Assembly: GCA_900770255.1 (NCBI GenBank)
Contig: CAAGJN010000012.1
Span: 7,215 to 71,214 of the forward strand
Direction of reading: 5' to 3'
Source of the DNA: Clostridia bacterium
GTDB lineage: Bacteria; Bacillota; Clostridia; Oscillospirales; Acutalibacteraceae
Length of the DNA: 64,000 nucleotides
In this document: positions 26,294-35,480 of the stretch, piece by piece
Layout: each line of letters begins with the position of its first letter
Numbering within the stretch: the first letter of the stretch is position 1
Translations under genes and position numbers: made by a program
The notes under the pieces: model-generated
The model's input: the letters and a program-made list of their open reading frames with translations, nothing else
What the model was told of the DNA's origin: nothing
The model's database searches: none

Positions 26294-26315
26294 TGTTGTA
26301 TGCGAAAAAACCGAT

Positions 26316-26477
26316 GATAGCGCTCCACATAAGTCATGTGACAGTCCAACGCCTGTTCGGCGCAGTCCCAGCGGAATCACGGCGGCAACCGTGAAACTAC
26401 TTCGGCGGATCCGCCTTTCTCCCGCAGCCGCTCGCCGGCGTTGCTGCTGGATACTGATCTCGTCCGCATCCTCTATC
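26316..26477 (-). promoter_or_regulatory. Lysine riboswitch (L box)
   Basis: On the minus strand the element starts GATAGAGGATGCGG and ends ATGTGGAGCGCTATC, so the P1 stem GATAG/CTATC closes it. Internal L-box motifs are in order: GGAGAAAGGCGG...CCGCCGAAGTA, CGCTGGGACTG and TTGGACTGTCA. A terminator follows about 20 nt later. Known L boxes repress lysine biosynthesis or transport genes when lysine is bound. Confidence 0.93.
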
Positions 26478-26500
26478 AAGTGCTGTCTTAAATTAAGCTG

Positions 26501-26529
26501 ATTATACCCCGCGTTTTTCGCTTTGTCAA
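26501..26529 (-). promoter_or_regulatory. Consensus promoter of the lysine transporter operon
   Basis: TTGACA (26524-26529), 17-bp spacer, TATAAT (26501-26506) on the minus strand, about 25 bp before the riboswitch P1 stem. Confidence 0.88.
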
Positions 26530-26621
26530 CACTTTGATGTGCAGAAGCGAAAAAACGTCGGTTTAAACAGCGATTGAGAATTATTTTTTCTGTCTTTTGT
26601 TTATCTTGTTCTCCGAAAGCC

Positions 26622-27925
26622 TTACATTCCGCGCTTTGAGACGCAGTTTTCAAGGTTTATCGCGTCGTATACACCCTCGTCAAACAGCGGACAAACGGAC
26701 TTGTATTCGTCTATCGGCAGCTCCTCGAGCGTCGTGCCCTTATCTATGCACAGCGCTACGAGCTCGCCGGCCGCCTTATATGCGTCGCGGAAGGGAAGTC
26801 CCTTTGAGACGAGAAAGTCGGCGCAGTCGGTGGCGTTGATAAAGCCGCCCGCCGCAGCCTTTCTCATGTTCTCCGGGATCATCTTCATCGTCGCTATCAT
26901 CGGAGTCAGGGCGGTCAGGCACATCTTGACGGTGTCCATGCCGTCAAAAATCGCGTCTTTGTCCTCCTGCATGTCCTTGTTATATGCGAGCGGCAGCCCC
27001 TTCATTGTCGTGAGCAGCCCGCACAGGTCGCCTATAACTCTGCCGGCCTTGCCGCGCGCGAGCTCCGCAAGATCGGGGTTTTTCTTCTGCGGCATGATGC
27101 TTGACCCGGTCGAAAAAGCGTCGTCGAGCTCGGCGAACTTAAACTCCCACGAGCACCAGAGGATAATCTCCTCGCACAGGCGCGACAGATGCACCATGAG
27201 TATCGAGCAGGCGCTGAGCAGTTCGAGGCAAAAATCCCGGTCGGATACGCCGTCGAGCGTGTTTTCGGTGCAGCCGTAGAAGCCGAGAGCCTTGGCTGTC
27301 ATCTGACGGTCTATGGGATAGGTAGTGCCCGCAAGCGCGCCTGAGCCGAGCGGGGAGAAGTTCATTCTTTCCGCGGCGTCCTCAAAACGTCCGATGTCGC
27401 GCTGCAGCATCTGCGTATATGCGCCGAGATGAGCCGAAAAGGTTATCGGCTGCGCACGCTGGAGGTGAGTGTATCCGGGCATGATGCAGTCGGCGTATTC
27501 TTTCGCCTTTGAGTCGAGCGCTTCGATCATTCCGTTTATAAGCGCTATGACCTGCTGCACGTCCTTTTTAAGATAGAGCCGGATGTCGACCGCGACCTGG
27601 TCGTTGCGGCTGCGGCCAGTGTGCAGACGCTTGCCCGCGTCGCCGATGCGGCGGGTCAGCTCGCCCTCTATGAAGGTGTGAATATCCTCGGCGTCCGGAT
27701 CGATAACGAGCTCGCCCGAGATTATGTCGTTTCTGATCGCGGAGAGCCCCTCAAGGATAGACTTGCAGTCCTCCTCGGAGATGATACCCTTTGCTGCGAG
27801 CATCGAGGCGTGGGCTATGCTGCCGTCTATATCCTCGTTGAACATGCGGCTGTCGGTCTTTATCGATGAGTTGAAATCGTTAGTTTTTTTATCGGCTTCT
27901 TTGCTGAAGCGTCCTGCCCAGAGCT

Positions 27926-27929
<4 letters not shown>
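26622..27929 (-). CDS. argH: Argininosuccinate lyase
   Basis: Splits argininosuccinate to arginine and fumarate, the last step of arginine synthesis. The 435-residue product begins [18 protein letters not shown] and carries [27 protein letters not shown] and the fumarase/aspartase superfamily signature [12 protein letters not shown], in the loop with the catalytic Ser. The length is slightly short of the 450-460 norm. Its ATG overlaps the argG stop by 4 bp. Confidence 0.96.
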
Positions 27930-29155
<1,226 letters not shown>

Positions 29156-29176
29156 TATTGTTACCTCCGATTGACT

Positions 29177-29223
29177 TATTCATTAATATACACCAATTAT
29201 ACAACGGTTATTCAAAAAATCAA
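29177..29223 (-). promoter_or_regulatory. argGH promoter with an ARG box
   Basis: Minus strand: TTGATT (29218-29223), 16-bp spacer, TATAAT (29196-29201). TGTATATTAATGAATA (29177-29192), just downstream of the -10, fits the ARG box consensus. Weaker TGAATA half-sites occur further upstream (around 29206-29245). Confidence 0.7.
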
Positions 29224-29262
29224 GAGTATTATTCAAAAAATATTCACTTTTTAGCTTTGTAA

Positions 29263-29292
29263 CAAAAGAAGCGCCTAAAAGGCGCTCTTTTT
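29263..29292 (-). terminator. Terminator after trpS
   Basis: Stem AGCGCC / GGCGCT with loop TTTTA, then TCTTTTG on the minus strand. It separates trpS from the argG promoter. Confidence 0.75.
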
Positions 29293-29304
29293 GTTGCATT
29301 TTGT

Positions 29305-30315
29305 TTACTTTAACAGGAAGCCGACCTTTTTCATGACCTTGTTGAGCGTGCGCTCCGAGATGCGCAGAGCGGTCTCGGCGCCCTTTGCGGCGCAGTCCGT
29401 GAGATAGGCCTTGTCGTTTATCAGGCGGTTGAAGTTCTCACGCACGGGGGTCAGCTCCTCGACGACGGCCTCGCCGACCTTCGTCTTGAAATCGCCGTAG
29501 CCCTTGCCCTCAAATTCGCGCTCGATCTCCTCGAACGACGAGCCGGTGCAGCAGGAGTAAATGGACATGAGGTTGTTTATTCCGTCCTTGCCCTCGCCGT
29601 ATCTGACAACTGCCTCTGAGTCGGTGACTGCGCTCTTGAACTTCTTCATGATGACTTCGGGCGTGTCGAGTATAGAAACCGAAGCTTTGGGATTGGGATC
29701 GGATTTCGACATCTTCTGAGTGGGATTTTGCAGTGACATTATCCTCGCGCCGACCTTGCCGATGAACGGCTCGGGTATGGTAAAGGTGTTGCCGTAGATG
29801 CCGTTGAAGCGCTCGGCGATGTTGCGGGTTATCTCGAGGTGCTGCTTCTGATCCTCGCCGATCGGGACATAGTTTGCCTGATAGAGCAGTATGTCGGCCG
29901 CCATGAGCACGGGATAGGCGAAGAGTCCGACGTTGACATTGTCGGCGTGCTTCTGCGATTTGTCCTTGAACTGGGTCATTCTCGAGGCCTCGCCGAACTG
30001 GGTGTAGCAGTCGAGAATCCACGCGAGCTGAGCGTGGGTGTTGACATGGCTCTGAATGAACACGACGTTCTTGTCGGGGTCAAGCCCGATCGAGAGCAGG
30101 AGCGCAAAGGCCTCCATAGTCTGACGTCTGAGCGTTGCGGGATCCTGTCTGACGGTTATCGCGTGCAGATCGGCTACAGCATAGACGCAATCATAGTCGT
30201 TGCTCATAGCCTTCCAGTTGCGCAGGGCGCCCAGGTAGTTGCCGAGAGTCGGAATTGCGGTCGGCTGTATGGCGCTGAGAACGCGCTGACGGCGTTCGGG
30301 AGCGGTGTTTTCCAT
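29305..30315 (-). CDS. trpS: Tryptophanyl-tRNA synthetase
   Basis: Class I synthetase charging tRNA-Trp. The 336-residue product carries the HIGH-equivalent segment AIQPTAIPTLGNYLGALRNW and the KMSKS loop (TQKMSKSDPN). VPIGEDQKQHLEITRNIAERFN is the typical bacterial TrpRS motif. AGGAG lies 8 nt before the ATG. It begins 3 bp after the aminotransferase gene, so the two are co-transcribed. No T-box leader is present upstream of the pair. Confidence 0.96.
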   Translation of the reverse strand: MENTAPERRQRVLSAIQPTAIPTLGNYLGALRNWKAMSNDYDCVYAVADLHAITVRQDPATLRRQTMEAFALLLSIGLDPDKNVVFIQSHVNTHAQLAWILDCYTQFGEASRMTQFKDKSQKHADNVNVGLFAYPVLMAADILLYQANYVPIGEDQKQHLEITRNIAERFNGIYGNTFTIPEPFIGKVGARIMSLQNPTQKMSKSDPNPKASVSILDTPEVIMKKFKSAVTDSEAVVRYGEGKDGINNLMSIYSCCTGSSFEEIEREFEGKGYGDFKTKVGEAVVEELTPVRENFNRLINDKAYLTDCAAKGAETALRISERTLNKVMKKVGFLLK

Positions 30316-30318
30316 TTC

Positions 30319-31512
30319 TTATTCTCCTCTCATCTCTTTGAGAACCGTGCCGAGGATCTTCATACCCTCTGCTATCTTGTCGTCTGCAGGGGTCGAGAAA
30401 TTAAATCTGACGGCGTTGCTCCTGCCGTTGACATCGGTGAGGAATGCCGTGCCGGGAACAAGTGCGACCATGTCCTGCGCAGCACGCTTGACAAATTCGA
30501 GCGCGTCGATATCTTCGGGCAGCTCGCACCAGATAAACAGGCCTCCCTCGGGGCGCACATAGCTGACTGCGTCTCCGAGCTCGCTGTCGATCATGTCGCA
30601 CATGAGGTTGAGCTTTCTGCGATAGATCTCTCTGATCTTTTCTATGTGCTCGTCAACGTCGTATCTCTTCATCCACTCGGCGACGATCATCTGCATGAGC
30701 TGAGTTGTGTGAACATCGGCCGCCTGCTTTCCGACGGTCATCTTCGCGACCACGGGAGCGGGAGCGACGGTGAAGCCGACACGGATGCCGGGTGCAAGAA
30801 TCTTCGAGAACGAGCCGGAGTAGATGACGATTCCGTCCTCGTCAAAGCTCTTTATGTTCGGAACATCCTCTCCGGCAACTCGCAGATCGCCGTAGGGGTT
30901 GTCTTCAAGTATCATAACGTTGTGCGCTTTTGCGAGCTCGTAGAGCCTGTGGCGCTTTTCGAGCGACATCGTAACGCCTGCGGGGTTCTGGAAATTCGGA
31001 ATAGTGTAGATAATGCGGGTGTTCGGGTTTTCGTCGAGCGCCCTTGCAAGCGCCTCTATGTCCATGCCGTCCGCCTCTACGGGCACGCCGACAAGCTTTG
31101 TGTTGTACGAGCGGAAGCAGTTGAGCGAGCCGATGAACGACGGAGTTTCGCATATAACGACATCGCCTTCATTGCACAGGACCTTTGTCGAGAGATCCAT
31201 GACTTGTTGAGCGCCGCTGGTTATAATGACGGAATCAAAGTCGCGGCCGATGCCGTATTTTTTCTTCATCCTGTCTTTGACAAGGCTGATAAGCTCCGGA
31301 TAGCCCTCTGTCACGCCGTACTGGAGCGCGTCGATCGGGCGTTCTCTGAGGATATCCGCGGCGATCTGCTGCACCTCGGTTACGGGAAAAGCGTCGGGCG
31401 CGGGATTGCCCGCGGCAAACGGTATCATGCCGGGTACGCTCGTCGCCTTGAGCACCTCTCTGATAGCCGAGGGCTTGAGCGACGCTATTTTATCGGAAAA
31501 ACGATAATCCAT
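30319..31512 (-). CDS. PLP-dependent aminotransferase, class I/II fold (2-aminoadipate/aromatic type)
   Basis: Transfers amino groups between amino acids and 2-oxo acids with PLP. The 397-residue product shows IPFAAGNPAPDAFP near the N-terminus, ITSGAQQVMDL (phosphate site), IIYTIPNFQNPAGVTMS, ILEDNPYGDLR and YSGSFSKILAPGIRVGF with the Schiff-base Lys. This profile matches the LysN/aromatic aminotransferase branch, whose members have broad substrates. No DNA-binding domain is present, so it is not a MocR regulator. Co-transcription with trpS hints at a role with aromatic amino acids, but this is inference. Confidence 0.88.
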   Translation of the reverse strand: MDYRFSDKIASLKPSAIREVLKATSVPGMIPFAAGNPAPDAFPVTEVQQIAADILRERPIDALQYGVTEGYPELISLVKDRMKKKYGIGRDFDSVIITSGAQQVMDLSTKVLCNEGDVVICETPSFIGSLNCFRSYNTKLVGVPVEADGMDIEALARALDENPNTRIIYTIPNFQNPAGVTMSLEKRHRLYELAKAHNVMILEDNPYGDLRVAGEDVPNIKSFDEDGIVIYSGSFSKILAPGIRVGFTVAPAPVVAKMTVGKQAADVHTTQLMQMIVAEWMKRYDVDEHIEKIREIYRRKLNLMCDMIDSELGDAVSYVRPEGGLFIWCELPEDIDALEFVKRAAQDMVALVPGTAFLTDVNGRSNAVRFNFSTPADDKIAEGMKILGTVLKEMRGE

Positions 31513-31533
31513 TTCTTTGACTTCCTTTCCAAG

Positions 31534-31605
31534 GAGTATATACTCTAAATAAATAGTATATCATATGTTGCAGCGGTTGTAAATCAAAAAGTTTTGTGCT
31601 ATCAT
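31534..31605. promoter_or_regulatory. Divergent overlapping promoters for aminotransferase-trpS and the HAD gene
   Basis: Minus strand: TTTACA (31578-31583), 17-bp spacer, TATACT (31555-31560). Plus strand: TTGTAA (31577-31582), 17-bp spacer, TATCAT (31600-31605). The two -35 boxes occupy the same bases. A perfect 12-bp palindrome GAGTATATACTC (31534-31545) lies in the aminotransferase leader. Confidence 0.65.
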
Positions 31606-31649
31606 TGACGCGTGTGATTGTTTTTATATTGCTGCAGTGAGGTATCGGA

Positions 31650-32300
31650 ATGTTCAAAAATGTTATCTTTGATTTTGACGGGACTCTTGCGGACACCGGC
31701 AAGGGCGTATTCGCCGCCGTGCAGTATGCGCTGCGCAGCATGGGCGAGCCCGAGCTTGATGCCCGGACGCTCAAATATTTTATCGGTCCGCCGCTTGAGA
31801 CGAGCTTTGAGCTAAAATGCGGGCTGACCGGCGTGCGCTGCAAGACGGCGGTTGAAAAATACCGCGAATACTATTCGGCACGCGGTATATATGAGCTCGA
31901 CTTCTTCCCGAGCACGCTCGATACGCTCAGGACGCTCAAAAAAGCGGGAGTGAAAACTGCCGTCGGCTCGTCAAAGCCTGAGGTCTTTATCAACCGTATC
32001 CTTGAGCATTTCGGCTGCGCCGAGCTGTTTGATTTCGTTTCGGGCGCCGCCTTAGGCGAGCCGCATGCGGACAAGACCGTGATAATCTCCCGCGCGATAG
32101 AGGGGCTCGGAGCTGCTGACCTTGACGATGTGCTCATGGTCGGAGACAGGCGCTTCGACGTCGAGGGCGCTCACGGCGCCGGCATAAAATGTGTCGGCGT
32201 ACTCGAGGGCGGCTACGGCGATGAAGAGGAATTTAAAACGGCAGGGGCAGACCGGATAGTCAATACCCTTGCCGATATAAAAGATATAGTTCTTAAATAA
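31650..32300 (+). CDS. HAD family hydrolase, phosphoglycolate phosphatase-like
   Basis: Phosphatase of the haloacid dehalogenase superfamily. The 216-residue product has motif I VIFDFDGTLADTGKG (nucleophile Asp), a helical cap of about 70 residues, motif II VGSSKPEVF, motif III Lys in the ADKTVIISRAI segment, and motif IV MVGDRRFDVEGA. It resembles Gph/PpaX-type enzymes, but HAD substrates cannot be read from sequence. The gene ends 1 bp before the convergent amidohydrolase gene, with no terminator between. Confidence 0.87.
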   Translation: MFKNVIFDFDGTLADTGKGVFAAVQYALRSMGEPELDARTLKYFIGPPLETSFELKCGLTGVRCKTAVEKYREYYSARGIYELDFFPSTLDTLRTLKKAGVKTAVGSSKPEVFINRILEHFGCAELFDFVSGAALGEPHADKTVIISRAIEGLGAADLDDVLMVGDRRFDVEGAHGAGIKCVGVLEGGYGDEEEFKTAGADRIVNTLADIKDIVLK

Positions 32301-32301
32301 G

Positions 32302-33096
32302 TCACAGACCGAGCAGCCTCTGCGCGTTGCCGCCGAGGATGAGCCCGGTTTTTTCTTCCGAAAGCCCGAGTGAGCGTATGAACGCCGCCTCTCTGCCGGT
32401 CGCGCTCCACGGGTTGTCGGATCCGAAGAGAACGTGATCCGCTCCGAAAGCGTCTATACTCTCCCTTGCCCAGGGCGGCGGCATCGAGCCGGACGAGAAC
32501 GCCGAGTCAATATATATACCCGTGCCGCCGAGCAGCTCGGCCGCCTCGCGCCAGAGCAGGAAACCGCCCATGTGTGCGGCAATGACGGGCGCGCCGCCGA
32601 AATACGGCAATATTTTTTTGAGCATCTTCGGTGTGCAGTGGACGGGGTCGGGCACACCGATATCCACGCCGGCGTGAAAAACGGTTATAAAACCGAGCTC
32701 TCCGACCTTCTCATATATCGGGAACATCCGCTCGTCGTCGGCGAAGAAGCCCTGATAATCGGGGTGAAACTTGACGCCCTTTATGCCCGCTTCGTGCAGC
32801 CGCTCAAGCTCGGATAGTGCGTCCGGGCTATCTAAATGCACGCTGCCGAAAGGTATGAGCACCTCGTCGCCGAGCAGCGATAAAGCGAAGTCGTTTACCT
32901 TTGTCTGCTGGTGGGCGTTTGTCGCGATGTTAAGCACGACGGCCCTGTCGGCTCCTCCGGCAGTTACGCTCCCGCGCAGTTTCGAGGCCGTGCCGTCAAA
33001 GGCCGGATACGGATTGCCGGAGCGGGTCGCGAGCAGCGGCATGGCCTTTTTTGCAAGCGGGTCCGGAAAGCAGTGGGTGTGAAAATCTATTATCAT
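32302..33096 (-). CDS. Amidohydrolase family metal-dependent hydrolase
   Basis: TIM-barrel hydrolase or decarboxylase of the amidohydrolase-2 group. The 264-residue product begins MIIDFHTHCFPD, with the metal-binding HxH, and contains KFHPDYQGFF, FHAGVD, VIAAHMGGF (metal His) and LFGSDNPWS with the catalytic Asp. Size and motifs match small bacterial members with unknown substrate. It is a single gene, divergent from glnA, and shares the promoter region with it. Confidence 0.86.
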   Translation of the reverse strand: MIIDFHTHCFPDPLAKKAMPLLATRSGNPYPAFDGTASKLRGSVTAGGADRAVVLNIATNAHQQTKVNDFALSLLGDEVLIPFGSVHLDSPDALSELERLHEAGIKGVKFHPDYQGFFADDERMFPIYEKVGELGFITVFHAGVDIGVPDPVHCTPKMLKKILPYFGGAPVIAAHMGGFLLWREAAELLGGTGIYIDSAFSSGSMPPPWARESIDAFGADHVLFGSDNPWSATGREAAFIRSLGLSEEKTGLILGGNAQRLLGL

Positions 33097-33136
33097 ATCG
33101 ATTCTCCTTAAATAAGCTGTATGATCTGCCTGATAT

Positions 33137-33185
33137 ATTATAGCACACTTGCCAGCCTTGACAATAGAGAAAAAACTGATATAAT
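33137..33185. promoter_or_regulatory. Back-to-back promoters of glnA and the amidohydrolase gene
   Basis: Plus: TTGACA (33158-33163), 16-bp spacer, TATAAT (33180-33185). Minus: TTGTCA (33159-33164), 16-bp spacer, TATAAT (33137-33142). The -35 hexamers overlap almost completely, so polymerase can occupy only one at a time. Confidence 0.8.
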
Positions 33186-33222
33186 GATTGCATGATCAAA
33201 AAGCCCGAAAGGCGGTATCTTA

Positions 33223-34554
33223 ATGAAATATACAAAGGAAGATATACTTCGCATAGCCGATGAGGAAAACGTCAGCTTTATCCGCCTGCAGTTTACCGAT
33301 ATACTCGGCTCGCTCAAGAATGTCGCGATAACCCGCAGTCAGCTTGAAAAGGCGCTTGACAATAAGTGCATGTTTGACGGCTCGTCTATAGAGGGCTTTG
33401 TGCGTATCGAAGAGTCGGACATGTACCTGCATCCCGATTTTGATACCTTTGTCATCTTTCCGTGGCGCACCTCGGAGGATCACAAGGTCGCGCGCCTTAT
33501 CTGCGATGTCTACTGCTCGGACGGAACTCCGTTTGAGGGCGATCCGCGCTATGTCCTGCGCCGCGCTATAAAGAAGGCCGCAAAGATGGGTTATTCCTGC
33601 AACGTCGGCCCCGAATGCGAGTTTTTCCTTTTCCATATCGATGAAAACGGCAAGCCCACCACTCAGACCCATGATCAGGGCGGCTATTTTGATCTCGGCC
33701 CCGTTGACCGCGGCGAGAACTGCCGCCGCGACATCTGTCTCGCACTCGAGGAGATGGGCTTTGAGATCGAGGCGTCTCACCATGAGGTTGCCGAGGCTCA
33801 GCATGAGATCGATTTCAAATATGATGAGGTGCTCACCGCCGCCGACAATGTCATGACCTTCAAATATGTCGTCAAGAGCGTTGCTCAGTCGCACGGCCTG
33901 CACGCCACCTTTATGCCAAAGCCCATTTACGGTATCAGCGGCTCGGGTATGCACACCAACATATCGCTGTTCAAGGCGGGCGAAAACGCTTTCTGCGACG
34001 AGAACGACGAGCTCAATCTCAGCAAGACCGCATACAGCTTTATCGCGGGCGTGCTCGAACACATACGCCCGATGACTCTTGTGTTAAATCCGCTTGTCAA
34101 TTCATATAAGCGCCTTGTGCCGGGATATGAAGCGCCCGTCTATGTCGCGTGGTCTGCCCAGAACCGCAGCCCGCTGATAAGGATACCCTCAGCGCGCGGC
34201 TTCGGCACGCGCATCGAGATCCGCAGCCCGGATCCCGCCTGCAACCCGTATCTTGAGATGGCGGCCTGCCTCTCGGCCGGTCTTGACGGAGTTGAGCGCG
34301 GCCTCAAAGTTCCTGCGCCGACCGATTCGAATATATATGATATGACGAAAGAGGAGCGCGCCGAGGCCGATATACACAGCCTGCCGAGATCCCTTGAGGA
34401 GGCGACAAAGCTGTTCGCCGCGAGCGACTTCATGAAAGAAGTGCTCGGCGAGCATGTTTTCAACAAATATCTCGAGGCAAAGCGCGAAGAGTGGAAGAGC
34501 TACCGCGCGAGAGTTTCCCAGTGGGAGATCGACAAATACCTCGTCAAATACTGA
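33223..34554 (+). CDS. glnA: Glutamine synthetase, type I (alpha subgroup)
   Basis: Makes glutamine from glutamate, ammonia and ATP; a dodecameric cytoplasmic enzyme. The 443-residue product shows [13 protein letters not shown], the [19 protein letters not shown] segment, the ATP-binding [20 protein letters not shown] and [20 protein letters not shown]. The length and the end [11 protein letters not shown] are those of the Firmicutes GSI-alpha type, feedback inhibited rather than adenylylated. Nitrogen metabolism is the likely control, but no GlnR-type TGTNA box is obvious at its promoter. Confidence 0.97.
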   Translation: MKYTKEDILRIADEENVSFIRLQFTDILGSLKNVAITRSQLEKALDNKCMFDGSSIEGFVRIEESDMYLHPDFDTFVIFPWRTSEDHKVARLICDVYCSDGTPFEGDPRYVLRRAIKKAAKMGYSCNVGPECEFFLFHIDENGKPTTQTHDQGGYFDLGPVDRGENCRRDICLALEEMGFEIEASHHEVAEAQHEIDFKYDEVLTAADNVMTFKYVVKSVAQSHGLHATFMPKPIYGISGSGMHTNISLFKAGENAFCDENDELNLSKTAYSFIAGVLEHIRPMTLVLNPLVNSYKRLVPGYEAPVYVAWSAQNRSPLIRIPSARGFGTRIEIRSPDPACNPYLEMAACLSAGLDGVERGLKVPAPTDSNIYDMTKEERAEADIHSLPRSLEEATKLFAASDFMKEVLGEHVFNKYLEAKREEWKSYRARVSQWEIDKYLVKY

Positions 34555-34578
34555 TAACGGTAAAATTTGAAAAAAGCC

Positions 34579-34700
34579 TTGATATTTAAAGATAAACGTG
34601 TTAAACTATTAACGTTGGAATGTAAACTTGACGAAAGAGTGGGGTGACCCGCTCTTTCATTCATGTTAGGGACTTTTTAAATCAAAAGGAGAGTGAGCCT
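34579..34700 (+). promoter_or_regulatory. Promoter and leader of the rimP-nusA-infB operon
   Basis: TTGATA (34579-34584), 17-bp spacer, TAAACT (34602-34607). The leader contains a stable hairpin at 34633-34658 (GAAAGAGTGGG pairing with CCCGCTCTTTC, GTGA tetraloop), followed after 15 nt by a short T-run. It may be a regulatory leader; NusA autoregulation is known in other bacteria. Confidence 0.6.
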
Positions 34701-35201
34701 GTGGCAGCAAAAGGCAAGGGCGGCAACACCGTGGCCGCCGTCTGGGAGATCGCCGCGCCCGTAGCGGAACAGCTTGGCCTTTCGATCTGGGACATCCGTT
34801 TTCAGAAAGAAGGAGTATCCTGGTATCTCAGAATATATATAGATAAAGAGGGCGGAGTCGGCATCACCGACTGTGAGAATTTCAGCCGCGCGATAGACGG
34901 ACCCCTCGACGATGCGGATCCGATAGAGCAAAGCTACTATCTCGAGGTATCCTCCCCCGGAGTTGAGCGTCAGCTCACCCGCGAGGAGCACTTCAAAAAG
35001 TATATCGGCTCAAAGGTTATTGTTCATCTCATTCGCCCGCGCGACGGCGATCGTGAGTTCAGAGGCGTCCTTGACAGCTACGACGGCGGCATGATCTCGG
35101 TCATCCGCGCCGACGGCAGCGGGATTTGCTTCGAGAAGAAAGAAGTCAGTTGGGTTAAGGTTGACGACTTTTACGAATCCGATGAAGCCGATGACGTTTA
35201 A
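34701..35201 (+). CDS. rimP: Ribosome maturation factor RimP
   Basis: Helps assemble the 30S ribosomal subunit. The 166-residue product has the N-terminal RimP domain (GLSIWDIRFQKEGVSWYLRI; DCENFSRAIDGPLDD; LEVSSPGVERQLT) and a C-terminal SH3-like domain. GTG at 34701 is preferred because AAGGAG lies 9 nt upstream; the frame is open further back without support. The last residues (DEADDV) and stop lie inside the left arm of a large inverted repeat, so the C-terminal tail may have been altered by insertion. Confidence 0.93.
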   Translation: MAAKGKGGNTVAAVWEIAAPVAEQLGLSIWDIRFQKEGVSWYLRIYIDKEGGVGITDCENFSRAIDGPLDDADPIEQSYYLEVSSPGVERQLTREEHFKKYIGSKVIVHLIRPRDGDREFRGVLDSYDGGMISVIRADGSGICFEKKEVSWVKVDDFYESDEADDV

Positions 35202-35313
35202 AATCGCGCATAGCTGCGTTATGAGAACCGTGCACGTTCGGTCACGTACAAAAAGTACGCTCCCTCTCGCGCAGAACCTCATGCCTTGCTCTGCACAATT
35301 TTAAATCGTCATC
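35190..35313. repeat. 124-bp imperfect inverted repeat (MITE-like) at the rimP 3' end
   Basis: The left arm begins GATGACGTTTAAAAT (within the last rimP codons) and the right arm ends ATTTTAAATCGTCATC. The arms match along most of their length and close on GTAC-AAAAA-GTAC near 35256-35268. As RNA this forms a single long hairpin. Size and structure resemble small non-autonomous insertion elements; there is no open reading frame within. Clear target duplications were not identified. Confidence 0.65.
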
Positions 35314-35331
35314 TACCCTGATAAAGCTGAG

Positions 35332-35383
35332 AAAGCCGATGATGTTTAAAATCGCGCATAGCTGCGTTATGAGAACCGTGCAC
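35332..35383 (+). repeat. 52-bp direct copy of the rimP stop region
   Basis: This stretch repeats 35184-35235 with two or three mismatches, 148 bp further on. It includes the reading GCC GAT GAT GTT TAA, the same tail codons and stop as rimP, then the first 35 bp of the inverted-repeat arm. The copy breaks off at GTGCAC. The following DNA to 35480 has a small palindrome GCGCAC-AA-GTGCGC (35424-35437) and no gene. Confidence 0.75.
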
Positions 35384-35480
35384 ATTGTTGCAATCGCGCT
35401 ATGAATATTTGCAAACCCTGAAAGCGCACAAGTGCGCCGATCAACAATTAAAAATATAATAAAAAGGATTGATACGGAAA

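Noticed and set aside
30316..30318. T-box leader for trpS
   Set aside because: Only three bases separate trpS from the aminotransferase gene, and no AGGGTGGNACCGCG-type motif is found upstream of the pair.
29839..31548. Long open frame on the plus strand opposite trpS and the aminotransferase (569 codons)
   Set aside because: It is fully antisense to two well-supported genes, has no ribosome binding site and no recognisable motifs. Such shadows are common in G+C-rich coding DNA.
35202..35480. Small gene between rimP and nusA
   Set aside because: The open stretches are short, lack ribosome binding sites and coincide with the arms of the inverted repeat.
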